Notes under the pieces: generated by a model
The model's database searches: none
The model's input: the letters and a program-made list of their open reading frames with translations, nothing else
What the model was told of the DNA's origin: nothing
From: Ramlibacter sp.
GTDB taxonomy: Bacteria > Pseudomonadota > Gammaproteobacteria > Burkholderiales > Burkholderiaceae
NCBI GenBank assembly: GCA_014376915.1
Contig: JACMQP010000181.1
Location: forward strand, 1 to 7,888
DNA length: 7,888 nt
Direction of reading: 5' to 3'
Part shown: piece by piece, positions 1 to 5,111 of the stretch
Layout of the letters: each line of letters begins with the position of its first letter
Position numbering within the stretch: the stretch's first letter is position 1
Translations under genes and position numbers: made by a program

Positions 1-249
1 GGCCTCCCGCGCCAGCCCCGCGGTGCTGGCGCCTTCTTCGGCCATCTCCAGCGCCAGGGCCGCCAGCACGCCGCGGCCAGCCAGTGCCTGCACCATCTCG
101 CGCTGCAGCTTCTGGTGGTCCGGCTCGTCGTGCTGCTCGCCGAGCAGCAGCAGCGCGGTTGTGGATTCCACGATGGCGGCCGCCGCCAGCGTGGGAGCGC
201 AGGCGGCCGCCAGCAGTCCCAGCAGCAATATTGCGAGTCGGCGCATCAT
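1..249 (-). CDS. ChaN-like (Tiki/haem-uptake superfamily) putative lipoprotein, N-terminal part
   Basis: The first 83 codons of a gene that runs off the left edge; the reading frame is open to base 1. Residues 1-25 form a leader: two arginines at 3-4, a leucine/alanine-rich core, then LAAAC with Cys17 as a possible lipidation site. Ala at -3 makes this a weak lipobox, so a secreted rather than lipidated protein is possible. After the leader comes LLLLGEQHDEPDHQ (residues 33-46) and then ALALEMAEEG (64-73). This fits the GExH-type motif and the following FEM-like strand that open ChaN/DUF399 proteins. ChaN homologues are known as outer-membrane-associated haem-binding lipoproteins, while the wider fold includes Tiki/TraB proteases. 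Function here is inferred from the N-terminus only. Two adjacent ATGs (249 and 246) are possible; GGAA upstream is better spaced for the second. It lies 60 bases downstream of the Bug gene on the same strand, so read-through is possible. Confidence 0.72.
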   Translation of the reverse strand, partial: MMRRLAILLLGLLAAACAPTLAAAAIVESTTALLLLGEQHDEPDHQKLQREMVQALAGRGVLAALALEMAEEGASTAGLAREA

Positions 250-260
250 GGTTCCATGCT

Positions 261-301
261 ACAGGGTCGACGCCGGCCCCCGGTCTTCCTGCGGACCCTG
301 T
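261..301 (-). promoter_or_regulatory. Inverted repeat / possible stem-loop between the Bug gene and the ChaN-like gene
   Basis: ACAGGGTC at 261-268 is matched perfectly by its reverse complement GACCCTGT at 294-301. Inside the 25-base spacer, CCGG at 273-276 and CCGG at 280-283 could pair as a second small stem with a CCC loop. It fills most of the 60-base gap (250-309). No T-run follows on the minus strand, so it is not a standard intrinsic terminator. It could be a partial terminator, an mRNA-stabilising or attenuating hairpin ahead of the ChaN-like gene, or a protein-binding dyad. The structure is seen in the sequence; the role is inference. Confidence 0.45.
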
Positions 302-309
302 GAGCCGCC

Positions 310-1290
310 TCAGTTCGCCTTGACGCCGACGGCGCGAACCAGGTCGCCGAAACGCTTTTCGTCCGTCGCAATCAGCTCATTGAGCCCCTGCACCGACATC
401 GGATTGGCCTCGACGCCGAGCTTGAGCAGGGTGGCGCGCAACTCGGGCGTTTCCAGCAGCTTGTTCATCTCCGCATTCAGGCGGCTGACCACAGCCATCG
501 GAGTGCCCTTGGGCGCCGCGATCGATTGCCAGGCCTGCATGTCGATGCGCGGATAGGTTTCGGCAACGGTCGCGACCTGGGGCAGGGCCGGGGCCCGCTT
601 GGCGCCGGCGACGGCAATCGCGTTCACCTTGCCGGCCTGGATCTGCGGCAGGCCGGCGACAGCATCGATGAACATGAAGTCGATCCGGCCCGTCATCAAG
701 TCGCTCAGTGCGCCCATGCTGCCCTGGTAGGGGATGTGCGTGGCGCTGACCTTCTCCTGGCTTTTGATCATCTCCACCAGCAGCTGGTGCATGGTGCCGT
801 TGCCGGGCGAACCGAAATTGTATTTACCCGGCTCGGCGCGCAGCAGCGCGACCAGTTCCGTGAGATTGCGCGCCTTGAGATCGGGACGGGTGATCAGGAT
901 CAGGGTGACGCTGCCGATCATGCCGACACCGATGAAATCCGCTGCGACCGCCGGCGGCGCCGCGAACATCGCCGGCGCAATGGCCAGCGTGGTGCTGGTG
1001 GCCACGATCAGGTTGTAGCCGTCCGGCGGCGACTTGGCGACCTGGCTGGCGCCCAGCAAGGTGCCGGCGCCGGGCCGGTTTTCGACCACCACCGCCTGTC
1101 CCAGCACCGGCCGCAAGCGCTCCGCCATCAGCCGGCCGAGGCTGTCGGTGAGCGCACCTGCCGGGAAGGGAACCAGCAGCTTGATCGGATGGTCGGGATA
1201 GCCGGCCTGCGCCAGGCCGGTCAGGGCGCTGCTCGCGCCGAGTGCGAGTGCGGCGCCCTGCAGCAGGCGGCGCCTGGAAACAGGCTTCAT
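310..1290 (-). CDS. Bug/TctC-family periplasmic solute-binding protein (tripartite tricarboxylate transporter receptor type)
   Basis: A 326-residue protein, the usual length for the Bug (TctC) family. It begins with a Tat-like leader, SRRRLLQG at residues 5-12, followed by an alanine/leucine core and a likely cleavage after AQA (27-29). Mature-protein landmarks in order are YPDHPIKLLVPFPAG (31-45), VVENRPGAGTLLGA (68-81), DGYNLIVAT (90-98), FGSPGNGTMHQLL (149-161), HIPYQGS (175-181) and GRIDFMF (191-197), all typical of Bug proteins. Such proteins bind carboxylates, amino acids or related small acids in the periplasm for TctAB permeases. No tctA or tctB is present in the window, so it is an orphan receptor here. 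Its ATG overlaps the TGA of the dioxygenase gene (ATGA, 1287-1290), which fixes the start and implies translational coupling. An in-frame extension upstream to 1542 lies inside the dioxygenase gene and is not needed. The ligand is unknown. Confidence 0.93.
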   Translation of the reverse strand: MKPVSRRRLLQGAALALGASSALTGLAQAGYPDHPIKLLVPFPAGALTDSLGRLMAERLRPVLGQAVVVENRPGAGTLLGASQVAKSPPDGYNLIVATSTTLAIAPAMFAAPPAVAADFIGVGMIGSVTLILITRPDLKARNLTELVALLRAEPGKYNFGSPGNGTMHQLLVEMIKSQEKVSATHIPYQGSMGALSDLMTGRIDFMFIDAVAGLPQIQAGKVNAIAVAGAKRAPALPQVATVAETYPRIDMQAWQSIAAPKGTPMAVVSRLNAEMNKLLETPELRATLLKLGVEANPMSVQGLNELIATDEKRFGDLVRAVGVKAN

Positions 1291-2249
1291 GCGGACGCCT
1301 TTTGCGTCAGGCCACGTTCGAACTCGCGGATCGGGCGCCTGGCGCCGGGCGTCACCTTCACGTTGTGGCCATCCGGCAGCGGCTCGACTCCCGGCTCGGG
1401 CGTGTAGCTGCCCGTGACGCCCTGCACCGGCTCGCCGGTGATGGTGACCCGGTTCATGGTCCGGCGTTGCGGGTAATAGTCGTGCGGTGCGTAGTGATGG
1501 GTCGAGCGGTTGTCCCACATCACCACGGTGTGCGGCGTCCATTTGACGCGCAGCTGGAATTCCGGAATCTGGGCCCGGCTGTAGAGGTACTGCAGGATCA
1601 TGCTGCTCTCGTCCTCCTTGAGCCCCTTGATCCTGACGGTGAACTGCGCATTGACGTTCAGCGCGCGGCGCGCGGTGACCGGGTGCAGCCGCACCACCGG
1701 ATGCGACGGGTTGGGGAACTGCCCCTCCAGCTCACGCAGCTTGGCCTGGTGCGCTTCGGAGGTGGTGAACAGGTGGCGCCAGGGCTTGAAGTCGTGGATC
1801 GCTTCCAGTCCATGGATGTATTGCTTCATCCGCTCGGACAACCCGGTGTAGGCCGCAGTCATGCTGGCGAACAGGGTGTCGCCGCCGTATTCCGGCACCA
1901 CCTTGGCGCGCAGGATGGTGATCGATGGCGGGGCGGTGCGGAAGGTTTCGTCGGCATGCCACTGGTCGGTCAGGGCCGGCGGGTTGTCAGCGGAATAGTC
2001 AAGCACGATCACTTCGCGCTGGTCGTCCAGGTTGGGACTGAACGGGTGGATCGACAGCTCGCCGAACATGCGGCCGAACGCCATCTGCTGCTCCAGCGTG
2101 ATGTCCTGGTCGCGAAAGACCAGAACCTCGTGCCGGACGAAGGCGGCGTGCAGCATTTCGAACTGCTGCGGCGACAGCGGCCGGGTCAGGTCCAGGCCGC
2201 GGATTTCGGCGCCGATGTTGCCGCCGAGGCGGACGACTTCAAGTGACAT
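1287..2249 (-). CDS. TauD/TfdA-family Fe(II)/2-oxoglutarate-dependent dioxygenase
   Basis: A 320-residue cytoplasmic enzyme, slightly longer than E. coli TauD (about 283). The iron-binding triad is visible: H98 and D100 in QWHADETF (96-103), and H252 in STHHYAPHDY (249-258). The 2-oxoglutarate and substrate-carboxylate/sulfonate arginines are R263 and R267 in QRRTMNRVTI. The spacing from H252 (11 and 15 residues) equals that of E. coli TauD as I remember it. WDNR at 245-248 is also conserved. The family hydroxylates a carbon next to a sulfonate, aryloxy, sulfate or similar group, which then falls apart. No sulfonate transporter genes are nearby, so taurine should not be assumed. A C-terminal tail of about 45 residues (276-320) extends past the TauD core. 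The start at 2249 is chosen because GGAGAA sits six bases upstream; an in-frame ATG 28 codons earlier lies in the aldolase gene. It follows the aldolase gene by 40 bases and overlaps the Bug gene by four. Confidence 0.92.
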   Translation of the reverse strand: MSLEVVRLGGNIGAEIRGLDLTRPLSPQQFEMLHAAFVRHEVLVFRDQDITLEQQMAFGRMFGELSIHPFSPNLDDQREVIVLDYSADNPPALTDQWHADETFRTAPPSITILRAKVVPEYGGDTLFASMTAAYTGLSERMKQYIHGLEAIHDFKPWRHLFTTSEAHQAKLRELEGQFPNPSHPVVRLHPVTARRALNVNAQFTVRIKGLKEDESSMILQYLYSRAQIPEFQLRVKWTPHTVVMWDNRSTHHYAPHDYYPQRRTMNRVTITGEPVQGVTGSYTPEPGVEPLPDGHNVKVTPGARRPIREFERGLTQKASA

Positions 2250-2255
2250 TTTGTT

Positions 2256-2261
2256 TTCTCC
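2256..2261 (-). promoter_or_regulatory. Strong ribosome binding site of the dioxygenase gene
   Basis: On the minus strand the sequence reads GGAGAA, six bases (AACAAA), then ATG at 2249. This is the best Shine-Dalgarno match in the left operon. It decides the start of the dioxygenase against the longer in-frame option at 2333, which would overlap the 3' end of the aldolase gene. The A-rich spacer should keep the site unstructured. Confidence 0.75.
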
Positions 2262-2289
2262 AGGGACGTTGAGGGTCGAGCCAGAGGGC

Positions 2290-3042
2290 TCAGAGCGCTT
2301 CGGGCCGGATGCCGGACCGGCGCAACATGGCATCGAACATCTTGCGGGCGTTGCCTTCCTTGTCGACGTTCATCTTCGCGCGGGTGGCAGGCACCCGCTC
2401 CAGAATTCCAACGGGGATGGCGCGGTTGGGGCCAAGTCCGGCGTCGCTGGCCAGCTGAATCTCGCAGGCCCGCTGCAGCATCCACAGCCGCTGGAACGCC
2501 TCCGGGACGGTTTGCCCCGTCACCAGCAGCCCGTGGTTGCGCAGGATCAGGCAGCGTTTGGTTCCGAGCGCCTTGACCAGCCGCGGCCGTTCCTCCAGCC
2601 CGGTGGTGACGCCCTCGTAGTCGTGGTAGGCCACATCGCCGTAGAACGCGGCGCTGTAAAAATTGTCATGGCGCAGGCCGCTCTCCTTGCACGAGACCGC
2701 GCAGCCCGCCGTCGTGTGGACATGCATGATGCAGTGCGCGTCGTCGCGGGCCTGGTGGATGGCGCCGTGGATCACGAAACCGGCCTGGTTGACCAGCCGG
2801 CCGCTGCGATCGATGTCGTTGCCCTCAACGTCGATCTTGACCAGATTGGCGGCCGTGACTTCGCTGTAGTGGAGCCCGAACGGGTTGATCAGGTAGTGCG
2901 GCTTGCCGCCGGGGCCGGAGTCGACCCGTAGCGTGATGTGGTTGAAGATCATCTCGGACCAGCCGAGAAAATCGAACAGCCGGTAACAGGCGGCCAGTTC
3001 GCGGCGCGCGGCGGCTTCGTCGGGCAGGGAGGTATCGGTCAT
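2290..3042 (-). CDS. Class II aldolase/adducin-domain protein
   Basis: A 250-residue cytoplasmic protein covering one whole class II aldolase/adducin head domain. Zinc-ligand histidines are visible as H107 and H109 in MHVHTTAG (106-113) and H170 in LRNHGLLVTG (167-176). N-terminal landmarks are RLFDFLGWSEMIFNHITLRV (21-40) and the phosphate/carboxylate-loop-like INPFGLHYSEV (52-62). Catalytic members cleave phospho-sugars (fuculose- or ribulose-phosphate) or decarboxylate small acids. Here the position of the catalytic glutamate of FucA-type aldolases, four residues before H92, is Gly88 within NQAGFVIH (85-92). This is the adducin-like pattern, so classical phosphoaldolase activity is doubtful. 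The ATG at 3042 fits the family N-terminus but lacks a clear Shine-Dalgarno; a TTG start at 3111 would run back to the edge of the divergent regulator gene and is unlikely. It is the first gene of the minus-strand operon with the dioxygenase and Bug genes. Confidence 0.88.
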   Translation of the reverse strand: MTDTSLPDEAAARRELAACYRLFDFLGWSEMIFNHITLRVDSGPGGKPHYLINPFGLHYSEVTAANLVKIDVEGNDIDRSGRLVNQAGFVIHGAIHQARDDAHCIMHVHTTAGCAVSCKESGLRHDNFYSAAFYGDVAYHDYEGVTTGLEERPRLVKALGTKRCLILRNHGLLVTGQTVPEAFQRLWMLQRACEIQLASDAGLGPNRAIPVGILERVPATRAKMNVDKEGNARKMFDAMLRRSGIRPEAL

Positions 3043-3110
3043 CGAGCCGTTATTCTGGGTGAACTGCAATAATGGTTGAAAGACACTGTTATCGGTGTTT
3101 CCCCTAGCCA
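3043..3110. promoter_or_regulatory. Divergent promoter region between the aldolase operon and the MarR gene
   Basis: These 68 bases must carry the promoters of both divergent units and are much more AT-rich than the genes around them. On the plus strand TGTTAT (3087-3092) matches a sigma-70 -10 box at four of six bases, but no good -35 box stands at the right distance. TTGAAA at 3077 would be a fair -35, yet no -10 follows it at 17 bases. On the minus strand I find no convincing pair. There is no Shine-Dalgarno before the MarR ATG. I therefore mark the region rather than exact promoters. Confidence 0.6.
3069..3092. promoter_or_regulatory. Candidate MarR operator (imperfect 24-base dyad)
   Basis: ATAATGGT (3069-3076) and ACTGTTAT (3085-3092) are inverted copies with six of eight positions matching, so the site reads ATAAnnGT-N8-ACnnTTAT. 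Its size and position fit a winged-helix MarR dimer that represses both its own operon and the divergent one. A second, weaker dyad overlaps it (GAAAGACAC at 3078-3086 against GTGTTTC at 3095-3101, with a two-base bulge). Binding is inferred. Confidence 0.4.
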
Positions 3111-3653
3111 ATGAGCATCACCGCAGCGGCCATCCGCCTGCTTCATCCCCAGGGCCTGCCCGACATGCTGCTGTATCGCCTGAACCGGGTTCGGGCGGTC
3201 GGCGGCGGCATGGTGCTGCGTTATTGCGAAGGCCGGTTCGGCGTCACGCGCCGTGAATGGGTGGTGATCGCACTGCTCTGGGAAGCCGGCGGGACCACCT
3301 CGTCGGAGCTGGCTGCGCGGGCCGAACTCGACAAGTCCGCGACATCCAAGGCGATCGTCAGTCTGGTCAAAAAGGGGCTGGTGAGCCGGTTGCCGCGGCC
3401 GGGCGATCGCCGTTACGTCGAGCTGGCCCTGACGCCGCACGGGCGCAAGCTCTACCAGCAGATCCTGCCGGTGGTGCAGGAAGTCAATCGCGACCTGATG
3501 TCCAAGCTGGCCGGCGCCGAAATCGCCGTGCTGGACCGCTTGCTGCAGCGAATCCAGGAGCGGGCCGGAGAAATGCTGGAGTCCGCGTCGTCCCTGCCAC
3601 GGGCCGATCGCCGGCGCGGTGGCAGCGCTCGGCGCGCGACGCCAGGCGGCTAA
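3111..3653 (+). CDS. MarR-family winged helix-turn-helix transcriptional regulator
   Basis: A 180-residue DNA-binding protein. The dimerisation helix runs from about LPDMLLYRLNRV (16-27). The winged HTH follows: TRREWVVIALLWEAG (46-60), SSELAARAELDKS (64-76), recognition helix SATSKAIVSLVKKGLV (76-91), and the wing RLPRPGDRRYVELALT (93-108) with the conserved DxR pair D99 and R101. TPHGRKLYQQILPVVQ (108-123) leads into the C-terminal dimer helices. The last 20 residues form an unusual basic, disordered-looking tail (RADRRRGGSARRATPGG). The ATG at 3111 is the earliest possible because TAG stands two codons upstream; no Shine-Dalgarno is visible. ATG at 3165 (residue 19) would also give an almost complete domain. 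It is divergent from the aldolase/dioxygenase/Bug operon and five bases upstream of the AbrB-family gene, so it probably controls both in response to a small aromatic or acidic ligand. The ligand is unknown. Confidence 0.93.
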   Translation: MSITAAAIRLLHPQGLPDMLLYRLNRVRAVGGGMVLRYCEGRFGVTRREWVVIALLWEAGGTTSSELAARAELDKSATSKAIVSLVKKGLVSRLPRPGDRRYVELALTPHGRKLYQQILPVVQEVNRDLMSKLAGAEIAVLDRLLQRIQERAGEMLESASSLPRADRRRGGSARRATPGG

Positions 3654-3658
3654 CGCCG

Positions 3659-4732
3659 ATGCGTTCCAGCGCCGTTTTTCGTATCGCCTTCACCCTGGCG
3701 CTGGCGCTCGCCGCCGCCGTCGCTTTCGCCTGGCTGCGCATGCCGTTGCCGTGGATGATCGGGCCGCTGGTGGTGACCGCCGCGGCCTCGATGCGGGGCG
3801 TGCAGACCCAGAGCTGGAACCCGCTGCGCAACGTGGCGCAGTGGACCATCGGAACGGCGCTGGGCCTGTACTTCACGCCGCAGGTCGCGGGCCTGCTGGC
3901 CAGCCTGTGGTGGGTGATCGCGCTGGCGATCGTCTGGGCCCTGGGCCTGGGTTGGGCCTTCGGCCTGTGGATGTACCGCAGCCAGGCGGCGCGGCTGCCG
4001 GGCACGCAGCACGAGCGACGCGCAACCTGCTATTTCGCCGGCTCGATCGGCGGCGCCTCGGAGATGACGCTGCTGGCCGAACGCGAAGGCGCGCGCACCG
4101 ACCTGGTGGCGGGCAGCCACAGCCTGCGGCTGCTGCTGGTGACCATCCTGATCCCGTTCGCCTTCACCTTCAGCGGCCTGCACGGCATCGACCTGACGCC
4201 GCCGGGGCCGCGGGTGGTGCATTGGGGCGGGCTGGCGCTGCTGGCGCTGGCGACCGGTGTCGGTTCGTGGCTGATGGCGCGCACCGGCCGGCCGAATCCA
4301 TGGTTCCTCGGCGCGCTGCTGGTCTCCATGGGACTGACCACGGCAGGCATCGAACTGTCGGCGCTGCCGCAGTGGATGACCAACCTTGCGCAACTGGTGA
4401 TCGGCGTCAGCCTGGGGGTGCGATTCGAGGCGAGGTTCGTCCGCACCGCGCCCGGCTGGCTGCTCTCGGTGTTGTGGGGGACGCTGGGAATGATCGCGCT
4501 GAGCGCTGGCTTTGCCGCGCTGCTGGCCTGGAAAACCGGGCTCCACGCGGCCACCATGATCCTGGGGACTTCGCCGGGCGGCATCACTGAGATGGCCATC
4601 ACCGCCAAGGTGCTGCAACTCGGTGTCCCGATGGTCACGGCTCTGCAGGTCTGCCGCCTCGTGGCGGTGCTGATCTTGGTGGGGCCGCTGTTCCGCTGGC
4701 GCTACGGCCGCGAAACAGCGCCCCGGGATTAA
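3659..4732 (+). CDS. AbrB-family (AbrB duplication) polytopic inner-membrane protein, putative transporter
   Basis: A 357-residue, very hydrophobic protein, the usual length for this family, which databases often mislabel as 'ammonia monooxygenase'. It is unrelated to the Bacillus AbrB transition-state regulator. Two homologous halves are visible: LPWMIGP (30-36) pairs with NPWFLGA (213-219), NVAQWTIGTALG (58-69) with NLAQLVIGVSLG (242-253), and AGSIGGASEM (127-136) with GTSPGGITEM (303-312), each with the same glutamate. I estimate eight to ten membrane segments. Biochemical function is not established for the family; two inverted or tandem halves and a conserved buried glutamate are typical of transporters. 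It starts five bases after the MarR stop, with AGGCGG eight bases before the ATG overlapping the end of that gene, so it is co-transcribed with the regulator. It may be the permease for the substrate handled by the divergent operon; that is inference. It ends in a convergent overlap with the DUF3567 gene. Confidence 0.9.
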   Translation: MRSSAVFRIAFTLALALAAAVAFAWLRMPLPWMIGPLVVTAAASMRGVQTQSWNPLRNVAQWTIGTALGLYFTPQVAGLLASLWWVIALAIVWALGLGWAFGLWMYRSQAARLPGTQHERRATCYFAGSIGGASEMTLLAEREGARTDLVAGSHSLRLLLVTILIPFAFTFSGLHGIDLTPPGPRVVHWGGLALLALATGVGSWLMARTGRPNPWFLGALLVSMGLTTAGIELSALPQWMTNLAQLVIGVSLGVRFEARFVRTAPGWLLSVLWGTLGMIALSAGFAALLAWKTGLHAATMILGTSPGGITEMAITAKVLQLGVPMVTALQVCRLVAVLILVGPLFRWRYGRETAPRD

Positions 4733-5001
4733 TGCACCACCAGCGGGTTCTGCGCCAGTTCGGCGTAGCCGTCGAGCGTGGTCTCGACTTCTTCCTGGGT
4801 CGGCGTGTTCACCTGCCAGGCATTGATCTGGCGCTGGAAGGCCTCGGCCCAGGAGCCGTCGAGATAGACCTCCTTGTTGGACCGCTTGTCGACGATCTCG
4901 AAGCCGTGCCGCGCGATCCCCGGCGCAGGATGGCCTGCCAGGGGCTCGTTCGCCTGCATGTGCACAACGACGAAAGCGTCCGAGTCATAAAGCATTTGCA
5001 T
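4729..5001 (-). CDS. DUF3567 family small protein
   Basis: A 90-residue soluble protein matching the betaproteobacterial DUF3567 family in length and pattern. The opening MQMLYDSDAFVVVHM (1-15), the central GFEIVDKRSNKEVYLDG (33-49), the amphipathic stretch SWAEAFQRQINAW (50-62) and the ending GYAELAQNPLVVH (78-90) are characteristic. No signal peptide, membrane segment, cysteine or catalytic motif is visible, and no function is known to me. AAGGA stands eight bases before the ATG, which makes the start secure. The TAA stop overlaps the TAA of the AbrB-family gene on the other strand within one TTAA, so no terminator separates the two converging genes. It lies 110 bases downstream of the DUF3108 gene on the same strand and has its own candidate promoter in that gap. 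Confidence 0.87.
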   Translation of the reverse strand: MQMLYDSDAFVVVHMQANEPLAGHPAPGIARHGFEIVDKRSNKEVYLDGSWAEAFQRQINAWQVNTPTQEEVETTLDGYAELAQNPLVVH

Positions 5002-5020
5002 GGTGAGTTTCCTTTACCGC

Positions 5021-5050
5021 GTTATGTGGCAACGTTTGGACCCATTTCAA
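5021..5050 (-). promoter_or_regulatory. Candidate sigma-70 promoter of the DUF3567 gene
   Basis: On the minus strand TTGAAA (complement of 5045-5050) matches the -35 consensus at five of six bases, and CATAAC (complement of 5021-5026) matches the -10 consensus at four of six, with an 18-base spacer. Transcription would start near 5014, leaving a short leader that still holds AGGA. The rest of the 5002-5111 gap shows only a small TCTGG-TTT-CCAGA hairpin (5083-5095) without a T-run. Confidence 0.45.
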
Positions 5051-5111
5051 GGTGGACCGGGGTAACGCCGGCAGGCCCTTCCTCTGGTTTCCAGACTAGG
5101 CAGTCGCGGGC

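Noticed and set aside
526..1407. Plus-strand open frame of 293 codons opposite the Bug gene
   Set aside because: It is an antisense shadow: composition dominated by Arg, Gly, Gln and Asp, with no ribosome binding site or family motif.
1242..2246. Long plus-strand open frame opposite the dioxygenase gene (334 codons)
   Set aside because: It is rich in Arg, Gly, Val and His without family features and mirrors the codon pattern of the gene on the other strand. The dioxygenase motifs lie on the minus strand.
1287..2249. Specific assignment as taurine dioxygenase
   Set aside because: The catalytic residues define the family only. No taurine or sulfonate transport genes are present.
2032..2931. 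Plus-strand open frame of 299 codons opposite the dioxygenase/aldolase junction
   Set aside because: It crosses two real genes and their gap and has no recognisable domain.
3043..3111. Longer aldolase start at TTG 3111
   Set aside because: It would place 23 residues unlike the family across the whole divergent promoter region, up to the first base of the MarR start codon.
3659..4732. Ammonia monooxygenase, or AbrB transition-state DNA-binding protein
   Set aside because: The protein is a polytopic membrane protein with two repeated halves. It has no monooxygenase metal motif and no SpoVT/AbrB DNA-binding fold; both labels come from name confusion.
5083..5095. TCTGG-TTT-CCAGA hairpin downstream of the DUF3108 gene as a terminator
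   Set aside because: The stem has only five pairs and no T-run follows on either strand.
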